NCBI GenBank assembly: GCA_027013285.1
Contig: JALUXR010000075.1
Location: 1 to 36,187 of the forward strand
Source of the DNA: Candidatus Altimarinota bacterium
GTDB lineage: Bacteria > Patescibacteriota > Gracilibacteria > Absconditabacterales > Absconditicoccaceae
DNA length: 36,187 nt
Direction of reading: 5' to 3'
Shown: one piece after another, positions 22,839 to 33,099 of the stretch
How the letters are laid out: every line of letters begins with the position of its first letter
Position numbering within the stretch: position 1 is the stretch's first letter
The notes under the pieces: generated by a model
Databases searched by the model: none
What the model was told of the DNA's origin: nothing
What the model saw: only the letters and a program-made list of their open reading frames with translations
Made by a program: the position numbers and the translations under genes

Positions 22839-25673
22839 ATGAAATTTAAGATTACTAATTTAAGTGTTTTATTTAATCTAGAGGCTTCTTTTTGAAGTAG
22901 TGTTGATACTCAAAAAAGTAAAGAAAAGAAAGAAACTGATAAACAAAAAATAGATAATTTACCTAAAAATGTTCAAGATTTTTTGTGATTAAAATGAGAT
23001 AAAGATACAGAAGTAAAAATTTCTAAAAATAAAAAATGAGAAACTGTTTATAATATTTCATATACAAATCATTGATTAAGAAGAAGTATAAAAGAAAAAG
23101 ATATTTTAGTATTAAGTGGACGATTATCTAAACAAACAGATGTTTTAAATTATATGAATAATATTAATTTAACTTTATTTGATTTTTTACTAAACATCCC
23201 ACCTAATGGGAATATTGAGAAGCAAGGTATAGCTGGAAAAATAAAGGATAATATAAGTGATATATTAAAAATAAAAAAATGATTAAATAAAAATCCTGAT
23301 GGATACTTAAAAGATAAAATATTAAAAAATACAAATTTTTGATTAGAATTTATGCGAACTTTTTTGTATTATATGAATTATCAATATTGAGATATAGATG
23401 AAGTAATTGATTTGGTAAATATATATGATAAAAAGCTTTTAAAATGAAAAACTAAAAAAGAAAATATAATTTATAATATTTTTGCAGATTTAGCTGATGG
23501 ATGTAAAAATCTAAATTTTTATGAAAATCCAAAATCTAAAAATATATTAGATAATTTAAAAATTGGAAAAGGAAAAATAGAAAATCCAAATATAGTTTGA
23601 TTTTATGATAGATATTTAGATTTAACTTCATTTAATTCCAATCAACTTGATTTATCCGAACCTATAAATGATAAAATTGATTTTACAGATTTAGAAGAAT
23701 ATAATGATTTGTGATTAGAAAAAAAACTTTGAAAATGAGAAAAAGTAACTCTAAATGAACTTATAGCTATAAATCTAGTTTTATCTTGAAAAAAAGAACT
23801 TTTAAAAGAAAATTTTAAGGATAATCAATTAAAAAATATTGCTAAGAAATTTTGATTTAATGATATGGAGTCTTTTAAAAAAGATATTTATAAAGAACAA
23901 ATATGAGATGAAAGATTTAATAATATTTATTTGAAATTTCCACTTAAGAAGGCTATAAGTATTGTTAAATGATTAAAAATTACTGTAAATCCTAATAATA
24001 AAAATAAAGAGATGGCTTATAAAAATTTTAAGCAAAATGTATTAGAAGCAAGTTTCAGCTTAGATGATACTGATAAGAAAGTCTTTTTGAATGTAATTAA
24101 TTGAGAATTAGAAAAATGAGGTTTTGAAAAAATAACTACTGAAAAATCAGATGAACAATATAAAACAAATATAGATAATTTATTTTTGATAATAAATAAT
24201 ATTGAATCTACAAAAATAGATTTTGATAAATTATTAGATAAATTTTCCCATAATATAGAATGTATAGATAAAAATAAAGCAAAAAATATATTAAGTAAAA
24301 TGTTTTCAAAAGATAATATCCCAAAATTAAGAGAAGAACTTAGTAAATCTCCTTTATCTCCTATGGAATTTATATTACAACAATTAGATGAAAAACAATT
24401 TTTTGATAATTTTAAAAATAAAAATAAATCTGTTTGAAAGAAAGAAAAACATAATATGGTTTATATGATGATGAAAAATTTTTTGGAACAGATAAAATGA
24501 AGACAAGCATTGAAAATTGAAAAATCTGTAGAGGGTAATAAACAATTAAATAATTTAATAGAAGATTTGTGAAGTAATATTTTTAAAGATTGAAAAGAAT
24601 GATCTCGAAAAATAAAAAAAGATTTAGCATTGGCAAATTTGAAATATGATATTTGAAAAGTTTTAGTAAATAATAATACAGAAATTTTAACCAAAGATTT
24701 TTTAGTTAACCATAAAGATGAAATATTAAGTTTAATTAAGAAACAATTTGGAGTTAATTTAAAAGATAATTGAAATTTGAATAAATATTATGATAATGTA
24801 AAAACTTTATTAGGTCAGTTAACAAAAAAAATTCCTTCATGATGAATTGAAATAAAATTAGATTTAAAAGGATTAGAACAAACAAGAAAATTGATAGAAT
24901 CTATTAAAAAAGATAACAAAAAATATGAAGAACTTGGATACAAGTGATATATTGAGTATCAGGAGAAATTAGAAAATGAGAAAAAGATGTTGGAACATGC
25001 TTGAACTCAAGTTGATGAAAATATTCCTTTAGAAAAATCTTTGTTTAAATGAGAATCTTGACAAGGAGTGCAAACAAAAATGAAAAATGAATGATGAATT
25101 TATACTTTACAAATGCATATTCCTTGAGAAAAAAATGTAATAGAAGTTAAATCATTAAAATTAGAAGATGCAAACAAAATTATTATGTCAAAGTATATAA
25201 AAAATATGTTTTGATTTAATTTGGATTTAAAGTGAAATTCTGATCAATTAAATAAAGTTATTTCAAGTCAAACAGATATTACAAAAGATGGGATAACTTC
25301 AGAAGATTTAAAAGATACTAGTAGTTTTTTGCAAAATTATATTTATGAAACTTTTTATAAGGAGGGTAATGATAAATCTAAGAAGTTTTTGAAAAATAAT
25401 GATTTAAATATTTATGATTTGTATAACAAACCAGAAGATTTTTCACAAAGATTTGTTCAAGGCATGAAAAAACAAGTAAATATGTGATGATTTCAAGCTG
25501 ATTTTGATAAATTTAATTTAGATTTGAGTTGATTATGAGAAAACTTTTTTGATAAAAATTTAATTAAAACACATAAAGAGGAAGTAGATGATAATGGAAG
25601 AGATTTTTATAAGAATGAAGGAAATTGAGTATTTTCTAGTTTAACAAATAGGGTTAAAAAAATGTTTGGATAA
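22839..25673 (+). CDS. Large hypothetical protein, Lys/Asn/Asp-rich
   Basis: Uninterrupted 944-aa ORF with TGA=Gly, MKFKITNLSVLFNLEASFGSSVDTQKSKEKKETDKQKIDNLPKNVQDFLGLKGDK...SSLTNRVKKMFG*; no family recognised. Confidence 0.75.
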
Positions 25674-25744
25674 AATTATAAATCCTGGATTATTTTGTGA
25701 ATAATGAGTTGTATTATGAAAATATTTTAAAATAATAGATAAAA

Positions 25745-26338
25745 TTAAGCTATCTTAATTATGTAGATTTCTTTTGAAATTTTCCTTACTGAATCTGGTT
25801 TGAAAGTTTTTATTTTTTTTCAGCCATATTTTTTTTTAAGTTCAAATATAAATTGGTCAAATCAAGGTCCCATAAAAATTTTGATAACAAATTTTCAATT
25901 TTCTTTTAAAAAAGTATCATAAAGTGGTAGAGTAGATTTGATAAGTTCCAAACTTCTGATACTATCTATATCCTTAAATCAAATAGTATTTGGTGCCATA
26001 TCGGAAGTGATAACATCTAGTTTTTCAATGTTGTGTGTTTTCAATATGTCCTTTACTTTTTCAATATCTGTAGCATCTTGGACATAACAATGAGTTTTTT
26101 TTAGATTAAGTTGGGTAGCTTTTAAATCTAATCAAATTATTTTACTTTTCGAAGCTGTGATCTTATCTAAATATTGCACCCAACTTCCTGGAGCACACCC
26201 AATGTCGAGGATATTTAATTTTTCTTTTTTATGGAATAGTTTAAATTTTTTATCTATTTCTTCTAGTTTAAAAATACTTCTTGCTTTGTATCATTCTTTT
26301 TTTGCTTTTTTAAAATAGAAATCTTGTGGGTCAAACAT
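25745..26338 (-). CDS. rlmE: 23S rRNA (uridine-2'-O-)-methyltransferase RlmE/FtsJ
   Basis: 197 aa; [18 protein letters not shown]...[17 protein letters not shown]...[25 protein letters not shown]...[13 protein letters not shown]. Confidence 0.9.
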
Positions 26339-26409
26339 TGTAATTAATTGTTAATTGTAAATTAAATATTTTTGTCATCTCAGACTTGATTCGGGACCTT
26401 CTTTTTTAT

Positions 26410-26439
26410 GTTCTTCTTTATCTTGATACAAAGAAGAAC
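26410..26439. repeat. Perfect 10-bp inverted repeat (hairpin)
   Basis: GTTCTTCTTT - 10-nt loop - AAAGAAGAAC. Confidence 0.8.
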
Positions 26440-26736
26440 CAAGAAAGATCAAGACACATTACCAGATTAAATTGTTTTAACTTTACTGGTTACAGTCTTT
26501 AACTGATAAATACTGACTCATTCTTTAGATTTAGATATTTAGTTGGTAGACTTGTTCCCTCCCACAAGTGGGTTCCGAGGTCGCAAGTTTTTATCAGGTT
26601 TTTGTAAAATAAATCTTGTATGTAAATTAGTTTCTATAAATTAGCAATTTTGTAGCTTTTATTAGTTAATGAAATTAATTTCATCGTCATTATATTTGTG
26701 TCGAAAAATTGTTGTCTGTGATTTATTTGGAAACTT

Positions 26737-26811
26737 GTCCCCGGACTCAAAATCTATAAATGTATATAAAATTAATTATTTATCATAATAAACTTTGTAG
26801 AGTCCGGGGAC
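26737..26811. repeat. Perfect 12-bp GC-rich inverted repeat pair
   Basis: GTCCCCGGACTC (26737-26748) and GAGTCCGGGGAC (26800-26811), 51 nt apart. Confidence 0.9.
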
Positions 26812-26815
26812 TATT

Positions 26816-27859
26816 TTAAAGATTTACTACAATATTTTCTAACTTATCGAAACTATCGATTAATATTTTTTTTCAAGGAATGTCTTTGATAGCTCCATCG
26901 TTTATACTTATAAGAGTTTTTCATAATTTTCCAACTTGAAAATTTACAATTCAGAAACTTTCTTTAGTTAAATTTATGACAGCTTGAGAGTTTTCAATTA
27001 TATTCCAGTAATCATCATTTGTATCAGAAATATGTCATAAAAACTTAATATTATTTTTTGCTATATTTTGTAAATATTTTCTATCTGGACCATCTCACAT
27101 AATAACTAAAGGTAGTCATATCTTATTAAAAACTTCTATAATTTTGTCTAAATATTTTACAAATCTCACGGTTCTTCATACAAATAAGTAATATTTTTTA
27201 TTTAAGTTGTATTTTTTAATTACATCTATTTTTTTATAATTTGGTATTTTTACTTTTGGAAATATGACTTTTCAGCTTTTTATTCAATAAATTTGATTTG
27301 CAAGTTTTTTTGTGTAGTTTGAGTTAAAATATATTTTATCAAAGTTTATGTATTTTTTGTCCCATATTTTAAGATATTTTGAAGAAAATTTGAATATAAG
27401 TTTTTTGATTCATAAGAATTTGTTTTCATATTCATCGTAATGTGACCAAATGTATTGCATGCCTGAGTGTAGGTAGAGTATTTTTGATTTGTTGTTGTCT
27501 ATGTTTTTTCAAATAGCAAATGATGAAATTATTAGAATATCTGGATTATATTTTTTAATTTTTTGAGAAAGTAATTTAGTGAAGATAGGGAATATTGGTA
27601 GTAAATTTCTATAATATCTTGATATATTTTTTCAGTTTAAAACTGAGTTTATTTTAATATTTGTTGGATTTGGAAAATTAGGAGAATGAAAATTTGTAAA
27701 TATTTCAGTTTGTATATTTGTTGTATCTCAAAATTGTTTTAAATCTTGATATATTTTTGATTCTTTATTTTGAGTTAGGACGTCTTGGATGATATCGAAA
27801 AAGACTTTTTCTGCTCAACCAGGAGAAACTAACCAATCGTGGATGAAAGCTACTTTCAT
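26816..27859 (-). CDS. Glycosyltransferase family 4/GT-B (group 1)
   Basis: 347 aa; MKVAFIHDWLVSPGGAEKVFFDII...KYYLFVGRTVRFVKYLDKIIEVFNKIGLPLVIMGDGPDRKYLQ...NNIKFLGHISDTNDDYGNIIENSQAVINLTKESFGI. Confidence 0.88.
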
Positions 27860-27922
27860 AGTTTAAATTTTATAATAAATTGGAATGTATTGTTTATACT
27901 TATTGAAAAAGGAATTTAAAGT

Positions 27923-27954
27923 AAAAAAAATACTAACCTACGAATAGATTAGTA
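27923..27954 (-). terminator. Rho-independent terminator of the HU gene
   Basis: Minus strand TACTAATCTA-TTCG-TAGGTTAGTA (10-bp stem with one wobble, UUCG tetraloop) followed by TTTTTTTT. Confidence 0.88.
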
Positions 27955-27973
27955 TAAACTAAATATATAGTTT

Positions 27974-28252
27974 TTATTCATTAACAGCTTTTTTAAATTC
28001 TGTACCAACTTTGAAACCAACAACATTTCTAGCAGGAATTTGAATTTTTTTACTAGTATCTTGTGGATTAACACCTTCTCTAGCTTCTCTATGAGATAAT
28101 TTATAAGTACCAAAACCTTGGATTCTTACTTCTTTATCTTCTTTAACACCTTCTGTTACAGTAGCTGTAAAAGTATTTACGAATTCACCAGCTAATTTTT
28201 TACTTACATCTAATTTTTCAGCAATTCTTGCTATTAATTCTGTTTTTGTCAT
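27974..28252 (-). CDS. HU family DNA-binding protein
   Basis: 92 aa; MTKTELIARIAEKLDVSKKLAGEFVNTFTATVTEGVKEDKEVRIQGFGTYKLSHREAREGVNPQDTSKKIQIPARNVVGFKVGTEFKKAVNE; complete even in the standard-code track. Confidence 0.96.
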   Translation of the reverse strand: MTKTELIARIAEKLDVSKKLAGEFVNTFTATVTEGVKEDKEVRIQGFGTYKLSHREAREGVNPQDTSKKIQIPARNVVGFKVGTEFKKAVNE

Positions 28253-28404
28253 TTTAACAAATAATGATATAAAATATTACAATTAAGCTGTAATCAGCTC
28301 TATGACTACTATATAAAGTTTTTTAGCTATTTCAAGACTTTTTTATAATAAAATTATTTTATAAAACATTACTTATTTACAGTGTTTTCCTAGTTTTTGT
28401 AAAA

Positions 28405-28662
28405 TTACTTTAAAATTGCTTGCAGTAAATTTTTAATATTTTTAATCATATTTACTGAAAGATAGATGTATCAAGCATAATCTATTATTTCAAAACTTTC
28501 AATTTTTTTTTCTATCAAAGTGTATTTTATAATAAATTTTCATGAGGGTAGTTCTAAGTTAGCAATATAATTATTTGTATCAAATTCTTCTGTTTTTAAA
28601 CAAATATTTCATCTATTTATTTTTATGTTATTGCTTTTTTTAAATAATTGTAATTGTTGCAT
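28405..28662 (-). CDS. Hypothetical 85-aa protein
   Basis: Code-25 ORF MQQLQLFKKSNNIKINRGNICLKTEEFDTNNYIANLELPSGKFIIKYTLIEKKIESFEIIDYAGYIYLSVNMIKNIKNLLQAILK*. Confidence 0.55.
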
Positions 28663-28774
28663 AATTATATTTTATTTTAAATTTGAGATGAAGAAAAAAA
28701 CTACTTTAGCAGTTCTTTAAGTACTTAACTTATTTGGATGTTTAGTTTATATCCTTTTTTAGATTTAAAACAAC

Positions 28775-28843
28775 AGAAACATTGATTTAATTTTTATAGA
28801 AACATTGTATTGATTTTTATAGAAATATTATTATTATTTATTT
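28775..28843. repeat. Tandem 23-bp direct repeats (two good copies, third degenerate)
   Basis: AGAAACATTGATTTAATTTTTAT / AGAAACATTGTATTGATTTTTAT / AGAAATATTATTATTATTTATTT. Confidence 0.75.
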
Positions 28844-28876
28844 AACTTAAATTTACTTATTTAGCTTTATTTGAGA

Positions 28877-29641
28877 ATGATACAATCTAACAATTATGTT
28901 AAAAAACTTTTAAAAAAGAAAAATAAAATTATTTGAATAGAAGATTTAAAAAATATGTTTAGGTCTGTCAATGATGAAATTTCTGACAAACAGATTTACA
29001 AACAAATTTATTATTTAAAAAATAAGTGATATATTATTTCACTTAAAAAGGATTTATTTTATATTAAAAATTTTGATGATGAAATTGATGTAGATGATAT
29101 TATTGAAAAAAATTATTGGAAAATATTAAAAAAAAATATTCAAGAAAAATATTTAAAAAATTATTTTATTGGATGAATAAAGTCTTTGGAAATTTGGAAT
29201 AATAATTTTTCTATTCCAGATAATTTAGTCCTTATAAATTTATATAAAAGATCGTCAGAAGTGATTTTAAAATGAAAAAAAAGTCAGAATGTTAATTATA
29301 AAATAAAATGATTTGATAATGAAAAAGCTTTTAGATATTTTAAAAAACAAACTACTACTACTTATATTGATTGAAAATCTTTTAATATTTCAAATTATGA
29401 ATTGTCACTTTTGGAAAGTTTATATTCTTTATCAATAGAAGATGAAAGATATGTAATAGAGCTTATTAAAAAAAATATTAGAAAAAATTATAAAAAGATA
29501 AATGTAGATGTTTTTGAGTATTTTCTTAAATATTGAAAATATGGCTCTTCTGTAAAAAAAATTTATGAATTAGCTTTATGAATTAGACCAGATTTTGCTG
29601 AAAAAATACAAAAAATTTTGAAAAAATGGTATTGGATGTAA
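28877..29641 (+). CDS. AbiEi-like winged-helix regulator/antitoxin homologue
   Basis: 254 aa; N-terminal wHTH ...ISDKQIYKQIYYLKNKGYIISLKKDLFYIK..., then YFIGGIKSLEIWNNNFSIPDNLVLINLYKRSSEVILKG...ISNYELSLLESLYSL, matching the AbiEi domain pattern by eye. Confidence 0.55.
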
Positions 29642-29737
29642 AATAATTAATAATTGAGAATGGATAATTGGGACAGGATGTTAGTATTTAGCAGGATTAT
29701 AGGATGGAAATAACTGATAATTATTGTCTGTGATATG

Positions 29738-30796
29738 TTATTTTAATATTTTATCTAAAATTATTTGTTTATTGTCTGTGTTTTTTTTGTATGTGCCTTC
29801 GGTTTTTTTATAATTTGAAAGTTTTTGTAATTCAGCTTCGAGTTTGTTTAAAAAATTTTTATCAAGCTGTGAAACTAAAATATCTCATTTTTTTTGATAT
29901 TCTACTGCATTGAAATATTGGTGATTTCAGCCTGTAAAGGGTAGGGGAACTATAATCTTTTTTATATCAAATTGATCTTGTTCTGATAAAGATGTAGCTG
30001 ATCATCTCGTAATAGAAATATCTGTTTTTTTGTATAGATCTATGAGTTCGTCTTGTGATAAAAATCAGAAAAATTTAACATTATTGTATTTTTCAAAGAT
30101 ATCTTGTTTATTTAATAATCCTCATACTATGAAAATATTAAATTCTTGTAATTTTCAATTATCTAAAAGCTTTTTTATTCATTCTATGATGATTTTTGCT
30201 CATTGACTTCATCATATTACAAGTAAATTTGTTTTTCAACTTTTTTTGTAAATTCATTTTTCTTGATAAAATTTGTTTGATATGATTTGTCATACAGTTT
30301 GTATATTTTGATTTTTAAAATATTTTTTTGAATAGTCAAATCATACAAAAACATAGTTGGCAAACTTTGAAACTATTTTATTTACAAGTCATGGTATTGT
30401 GTCAGATTCATGTAAGTATATTTTTTTTCATAAAATTTTTCAAACTAAAGATGGATTAAATGCTACAAATCATCATTTTGAGAAAATAAAATTAGGTTTG
30501 TATTTTAAAATATAGAAAAAAGATTGGAAAAATCATATTAAGTTTTTTCATAAATCTATAGTATTTAAATATAAATTTTTAAAAGACAGTCATCTTCTTA
30601 TTTTTCAAGAAAGAACAGGTAAAAATACAATATTATATCAATTATTTTTTAACTCTTTAGTTATTTTTTCTTCTAATGAATTTTTATTTCCAAACCAAAG
30701 TATTTGGTATTTTGGTTTATTTATATTTTCAATTAAACTTTTTATTGGAAAGATATGTCCTCAACTTCACCCACCTGCAAATGCAATAGTTTTCAT
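29738..30796 (-). CDS. murG: Undecaprenyl-PP-MurNAc-pentapeptide GlcNAc transferase
   Basis: 352 aa; MKTIAFAGGGSGGHIFPIKSLIENI...NFIFSKGGFVAFNPSLVGKILGKKIYLHESDTIPGLVNKIVSKFANYVFVGF...LLVIGGSQGAKII...ISITRGSATSLSE. Confidence 0.92.
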
Positions 30797-30812
30797 ATAT
30801 ATTTTTGATAAT

Positions 30813-31433
30813 TTAAATATTTTTTAACATATCTTGAAGTTTTATTTTTGTATTATTTAAATAATTCATTTTTTGAATAATTATTATATTAGGATAGTTT
30901 ATATTTATTTCAAGTTGTTCATCTATTTTTTTGAGAATTATTTTTATCCATTTTCTTGATATTTTTTTATCTTTACTTTTTCATATTAAGTGTTCTCATA
31001 AATTTATAATGTTATTATTTATTTGAATCTTATACTTTATATTATTTTCATATTTTTCTAATGATTTTTTTGAATATTTTAGTGATTTTTCTGCATATTC
31101 TATTTGTAATGATTTTTTAAATAAATGTTTAGCTATATATCAAGCATGTCCATAAAAATGTGAATTTATTTTATAATCTTGAACTTGTTCAGATAATTTT
31201 ATTCATACTTCATTTAATCTTAATATTTTTTTTAATTCTTCAATAGAAAAAAAATATTTTCTTCATTTAAAAAATAAAAATGCTACTTTTGTAGATTGTT
31301 TAAGGGCATATATATTTTTTACTTCATATGGGTGAATTTCTAATAATTCTTGAATGATTTTTTGTCATTTGATAATTTCATTTTCCGTATAATTATTATT
31401 CTTTTGATTTAATTGGTATAATATATTTTTCAT
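30813..31433 (-). CDS. Hypothetical protein, helical
   Basis: 206-aa code-25 ORF MKNILYQLNQKNNNYTENEIIKGQKIIQELLEIHPYEVKNIYALKQSTK...; packed between murG and the 552-codon ORF. Confidence 0.65.
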
Positions 31434-31443
31434 TTTTTTTATG

Positions 31444-33099
31444 TTATATTTTGAATTTCCTTTTTTTTAGTTCATTGGACATACTTTTTTTAATTAACTG
31501 TAATTTATTTGTATATATATTTAATTTATTTTCTAATTCTTCTATTTGAATATTTAAATTTTTAATCAATTTATTTTGTTGTTCTAAATGTTTTAAATCT
31601 TGTTTTAATGAATTTATTGTATGATTTAATTGAAATATTTCTTTACCATAATTCTTAATTATATTTGTTAATTCTTCAATTTTATTTTCAATTTTTTTCT
31701 TTTTTCATGATATTAATTGCATAATTTTTCAATTTAATTTTCAATTATTTAATTTAAGTAATTCATTTTCTAATTTTTGTTTATTTTGTCTATTTTTTTT
31801 AATTTTATTTCTTTTATTATTTATATTTTCTTCTAGCTTTATAATTTCATTTTTATATTTTCTAATATTTTCTAATTTTTTAGATTCTTCATTTTTTTCA
31901 ATTTCTAATTCTTTTTTAGTATATTTTATTTTTTCTTCAATATTTTTTTTGTGTTTTATGGCTTCAATTAATTTATTTAATATAAATTTATAATCATTAG
32001 TATTTATATTGTTTATGTAATCTTTTGATTTGTTTATTAAGTTTATTTTCAATTCAGGGTATTTAAATCTATAATTTATTTTTCAATCATTTTCAATAAC
32101 TATTTGTCAAGAATAATATGATAAAAATAATTCAATATTTTTTATTATACCATAGTCTTTAAAATTATTTTCTATTGTATTTATTATATTTTCTGTAATT
32201 TTAATAAATATTATTATTGTAATATAGTTTAAATTTATATTTTTAACTATCATACTAATAAATTTATCATTAATTTCTATTCATGTTTGTGATTCTAATT
32301 CTTTTTTAACTATATCTTTTATTTTTTTAATTATATTATTTATTATATTTTCATTAAATTCAAAAAAGTTTATATCTTTGTTTTTAAAATCTAATTGTCT
32401 GGTAGTATATATTATTGTGTTTTTTTCAATTTGTTTAATATTTAACATATTATTTGTAAAGTATTTTGCTAATTCTTCCAAAACTATTTCATAATTATCT
32501 CTAAATAATTTTCATGCAATTCATTTTATGATTTCTATATCTATGTCTTGTTTGATATTATTAATTAAATCTTGTATTACTAAAATATATTCATTGAAAA
32601 TAACTTTAGTATAATCGTTTGATATAAAGTTTTTCAATTTATCTTTTGTATAATTTTGAATGTTTATATTTTGCATTACTTTATATAATATGTTTTTTTG
32701 GTCAAAATCTTTTAAAAATTCATGTAATATAAAATTTATATTTTCCTCATCAAATCAGTTAAATCTTTTATCATTAGAGGATAAAATAATATATATATTT
32801 CATTTTGAAAATAGGATGACATCTTTATTTTTTAGAACAAAATTTTTTTTGATAATATTTTTTATTATATCTTTTGTTTTGTTTGTAATATTCTCTCAGA
32901 AAAAATTAAAAATTTTATTTGTTAAAAAAGAATCTAAAATTAATCTTTTTGTTTTTCAAGTTTGTTTTTCTATTATATGTTCAGAATTTTCTTCTATAAT
33001 ATTTATTATATTTTTTTCAATATTTAAAATATTAGAAATTTCATTTCAATACTTATTTTTTTCTTTTTTTGGTTCTATGGATATATTTTTTGTTTCCAT
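31444..33099 (-). CDS. Hypothetical protein with C-terminal coiled coil, directly in frame after uvrB
   Basis: 551 aa; METKNISIEPKKEKNKYGNEISNILNIEKNIINIIEEN...KHKKNIEEKIKYTKKELEIEKNEESKKLENIRKYKNEIIKLEENINNKRNKIKKNRQNKQKLENELLKLNN...; track ORFs 32281..32481 and 31741..32052 are in frame. Confidence 0.72.

Noticed and set aside
26565-26576. CCCACAAGTGGG palindrome as a terminator
   Set aside because: Only a 2-nt loop if all five pairs form and no following T-run.
31444-33099. Possibility that the ORF after uvrB is the missing UvrB lobe 2
   Set aside because: Translation shows none of the expected UvrB motifs (LVTTLTKKMAEDL, LHSDIDTLER, GINLLREGLDLPEV, QTIGRAARN).
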